Positions 50,874 to 64,000 of a stretch of DNA of 64,000 nucleotides are shown here, one piece after another (the stretch's first letter is position 1; the number at the start of each line of letters is the position of its first letter). Both the position numbers and the translations under genes were made by a program. The DNA is from Prunella strophiata. Taxonomy: Eukaryota > Chordata > Aves > Passeriformes > Prunellidae. Location of the stretch: assembly GCA_036583965.1 (NCBI GenBank), contig JAZBQD010000013.1, positions 12,254,348 to 12,318,347 on the forward strand, given 5' to 3'. The notes beneath the pieces are model-generated. The model had not been told where the DNA came from. It did not search any database and worked only from the letters and a program-made list of their open reading frames with translations.

Positions 50874-51610
50874 CTTTTTTTGCCCCTGCCCTGCAGGCCG
50901 GTGGATTTTGCTTTTTCCTGCCCCATTTTCGAGGAGCCGAAATTTCCCGATACACTCCCTAAGTGCCTGTTGTTTTTCTTCACTCCCCTCAGCAGAGTTT
51001 GCAGACTTGTGCTGCAAGTCCTGCTAAAGAAAGGAGTCCCTGCCAAGAGCCCCCAGTACCCTCCTGCCTGGGGTCATCCCAAACCCAGAGGGGCTGAAAA
51101 AAACCCAAAACCCCAGCCTTTGACTGAAAACACACCAAGGGGCTGCTCTCCTTCTGGCTGCAGATCCAAAGTTGCTCTTTCTTCAGCTTTAGATGCTTTT
51201 AATGCTTCCTTGTGTCCTGGCCTGGCCCCTGAAGCACGTAGGAGCAGTGGGAATTATGGACACACACTCAGCCAGCTGGGCTGCACCAGGGTCCTTGGGA
51301 GCAGTGGGAATTATGGACACACATCCAGCCAGGGTCCTTCAGAACACGGGGACAGGAGGGTCCCTGCCCAGGCTTTCTCCTGCAGCAGTGGCACAAGCAG
51401 CAGCCCATCAGCACAGGGTTTACCAAGACCCAAAAAGATCAGGTGAAGGTAAATTCAGGCTTCTTCCCTTCACTAATTAAACCATTCCTATCTCAACCTA
51501 CAAGTTTCCTCATTTTTGTGCTTCCTGTCTTCCAGGTTCTGTCTGACACCCATGAGGATATTCTGCTCACTCTGCAGCATCCCCACACAGCAAACATTTC
51601 TCCCATCCAG
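50874..51610. other. Intergenic between tRNA cluster and DHX37 3' end
   Basis: No gene seen. A segment of about 56 bp is present twice in tandem at about 51239-51350 (shared GGAGCAGTGGGAATTATGG). Confidence 0.55.
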
Positions 51611-51627
51611 ACCAAGAACTTTACATA

Positions 51628-51633
51628 TTTATT
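51628..51633 (-). terminator. DHX37 polyadenylation signal AATAAA
   Basis: The minus strand reads TGTAATAAATATG about 260 bases after the DHX37 stop codon. Cleavage is expected near 51610. Confidence 0.7.
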
Positions 51634-51894
51634 ACAGTTCATATGACTAATATAGTCCAAAGAGAAAGTTCAGGTAAGGAAAAAAAAAATCTTTAAAATA
51701 CAATGGATAAAATTATCCAAACATTAATATTATGAAATACCAGCCAAACAGCTGGCAGCACTTCTGGGGAAGCAGAACAACACCTGGCTTGCTTACAAAA
51801 AGGTATTACTACAGTTGGTGAGTCCACCTGCTTCAGATTTCCAAGGAAAGCTCTCTGAACACCTTGGAGAAGAGGAGTCCATCAACAGGAAGAG

Positions 51895-63770
<11,876 letters not shown>

Positions 63771-64000
63771 CTGGAGAGCAAACACCAAATAAGGGTAATT
63801 ATATAAATAAAGAGTTTGTTTGCTGTCATAACTCAACACAATCATTACAGGGTTCATGGGACAGCCAGAAAAGCTCACCCTGTATTTCTGTTCACCTCTA
63901 GGGTTTGGTACCCTACAAAACATCAAGCCCACAGAAATTCCTGGTGTTGTTGCTCTGAGCACCATAAAACCATGCTAGAAGCCAAAGCTTTTACATCATC

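Noticed and set aside
63780..64000. Further DHX37 exon at the right edge (a donor-like ACAGGGTGAG occurs)
   Set aside because: The translated sequence does not match the expected residues before VDARQFP. The piece looks like intron.

Overview
The window is vertebrate nuclear DNA, almost certainly avian and probably songbird. It carries truncated CR1 LINE fragments and several families of small solo LTRs, and it has short introns, very GC-rich promoters and dense minisatellites. The gene order SCARB1 - UBC - tRNA cluster - DHX37 is that of human 12q24.31 and its bird counterpart. All three protein genes are on the minus strand, so they read from right to left. It is draft sequence: there is one 500-N gap, a 120-bp G run and three apparent one-base insertions in coding exons.

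Positions 1-18,900 hold no gene I can support. They contain a 35-bp minisatellite (1-1697), CR1 and LTR fragments, a 39-bp minisatellite interrupted by poly-G (6.6-8.0 kb), the N gap, and a 4.7-kb array of 30/31-bp units (14.0-18.75 kb). Its very long apparent reading frames arise only because the repeat has no stop codons on one strand.

Positions 18.9-41.9 kb are SCARB1 (SR-BI, the HDL and carotenoid receptor). Twelve coding exons are resolved to the base at 26,150-41,728. A probable SR-BII-type alternative last exon with 3'UTR lies at about 18.91-19.80 kb, beyond a 3.6-kb 14/15-bp minisatellite and a dead CR1. Exons 6 and 7 each carry one extra base.

Positions 45.2-46.4 kb are a polyubiquitin gene, UBC by synteny: three ubiquitin repeats plus a C-terminal Asn, with one intron in the 5'UTR. 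An inverted pair of LTR-like elements follows at 46.8-47.9 kb. Positions 49.4-50.9 kb hold five tRNA genes: Ala(UGC) -, Asp(GUC) -, Phe(GAA) -, Asp(GUC) -, Ala(UGC) +.

Positions 51.6-64.0 kb are the 3' part of DHX37, a DEAH-box helicase of ribosome biogenesis. Seventeen exons are mapped. The exon or exons that should encode helicase motifs V and VI are absent, and a 2.5-kb minisatellite occupies that interval. Two other introns consist mostly of solo LTRs inserted at or beside 5' splice sites.

I found no new multi-gene system. The most informative signals are the missing DHX37 exons, the LTR-built introns, the probable SCARB1 alternative exon and the unusual minisatellite load (about 14 kb, near one fifth of the window).
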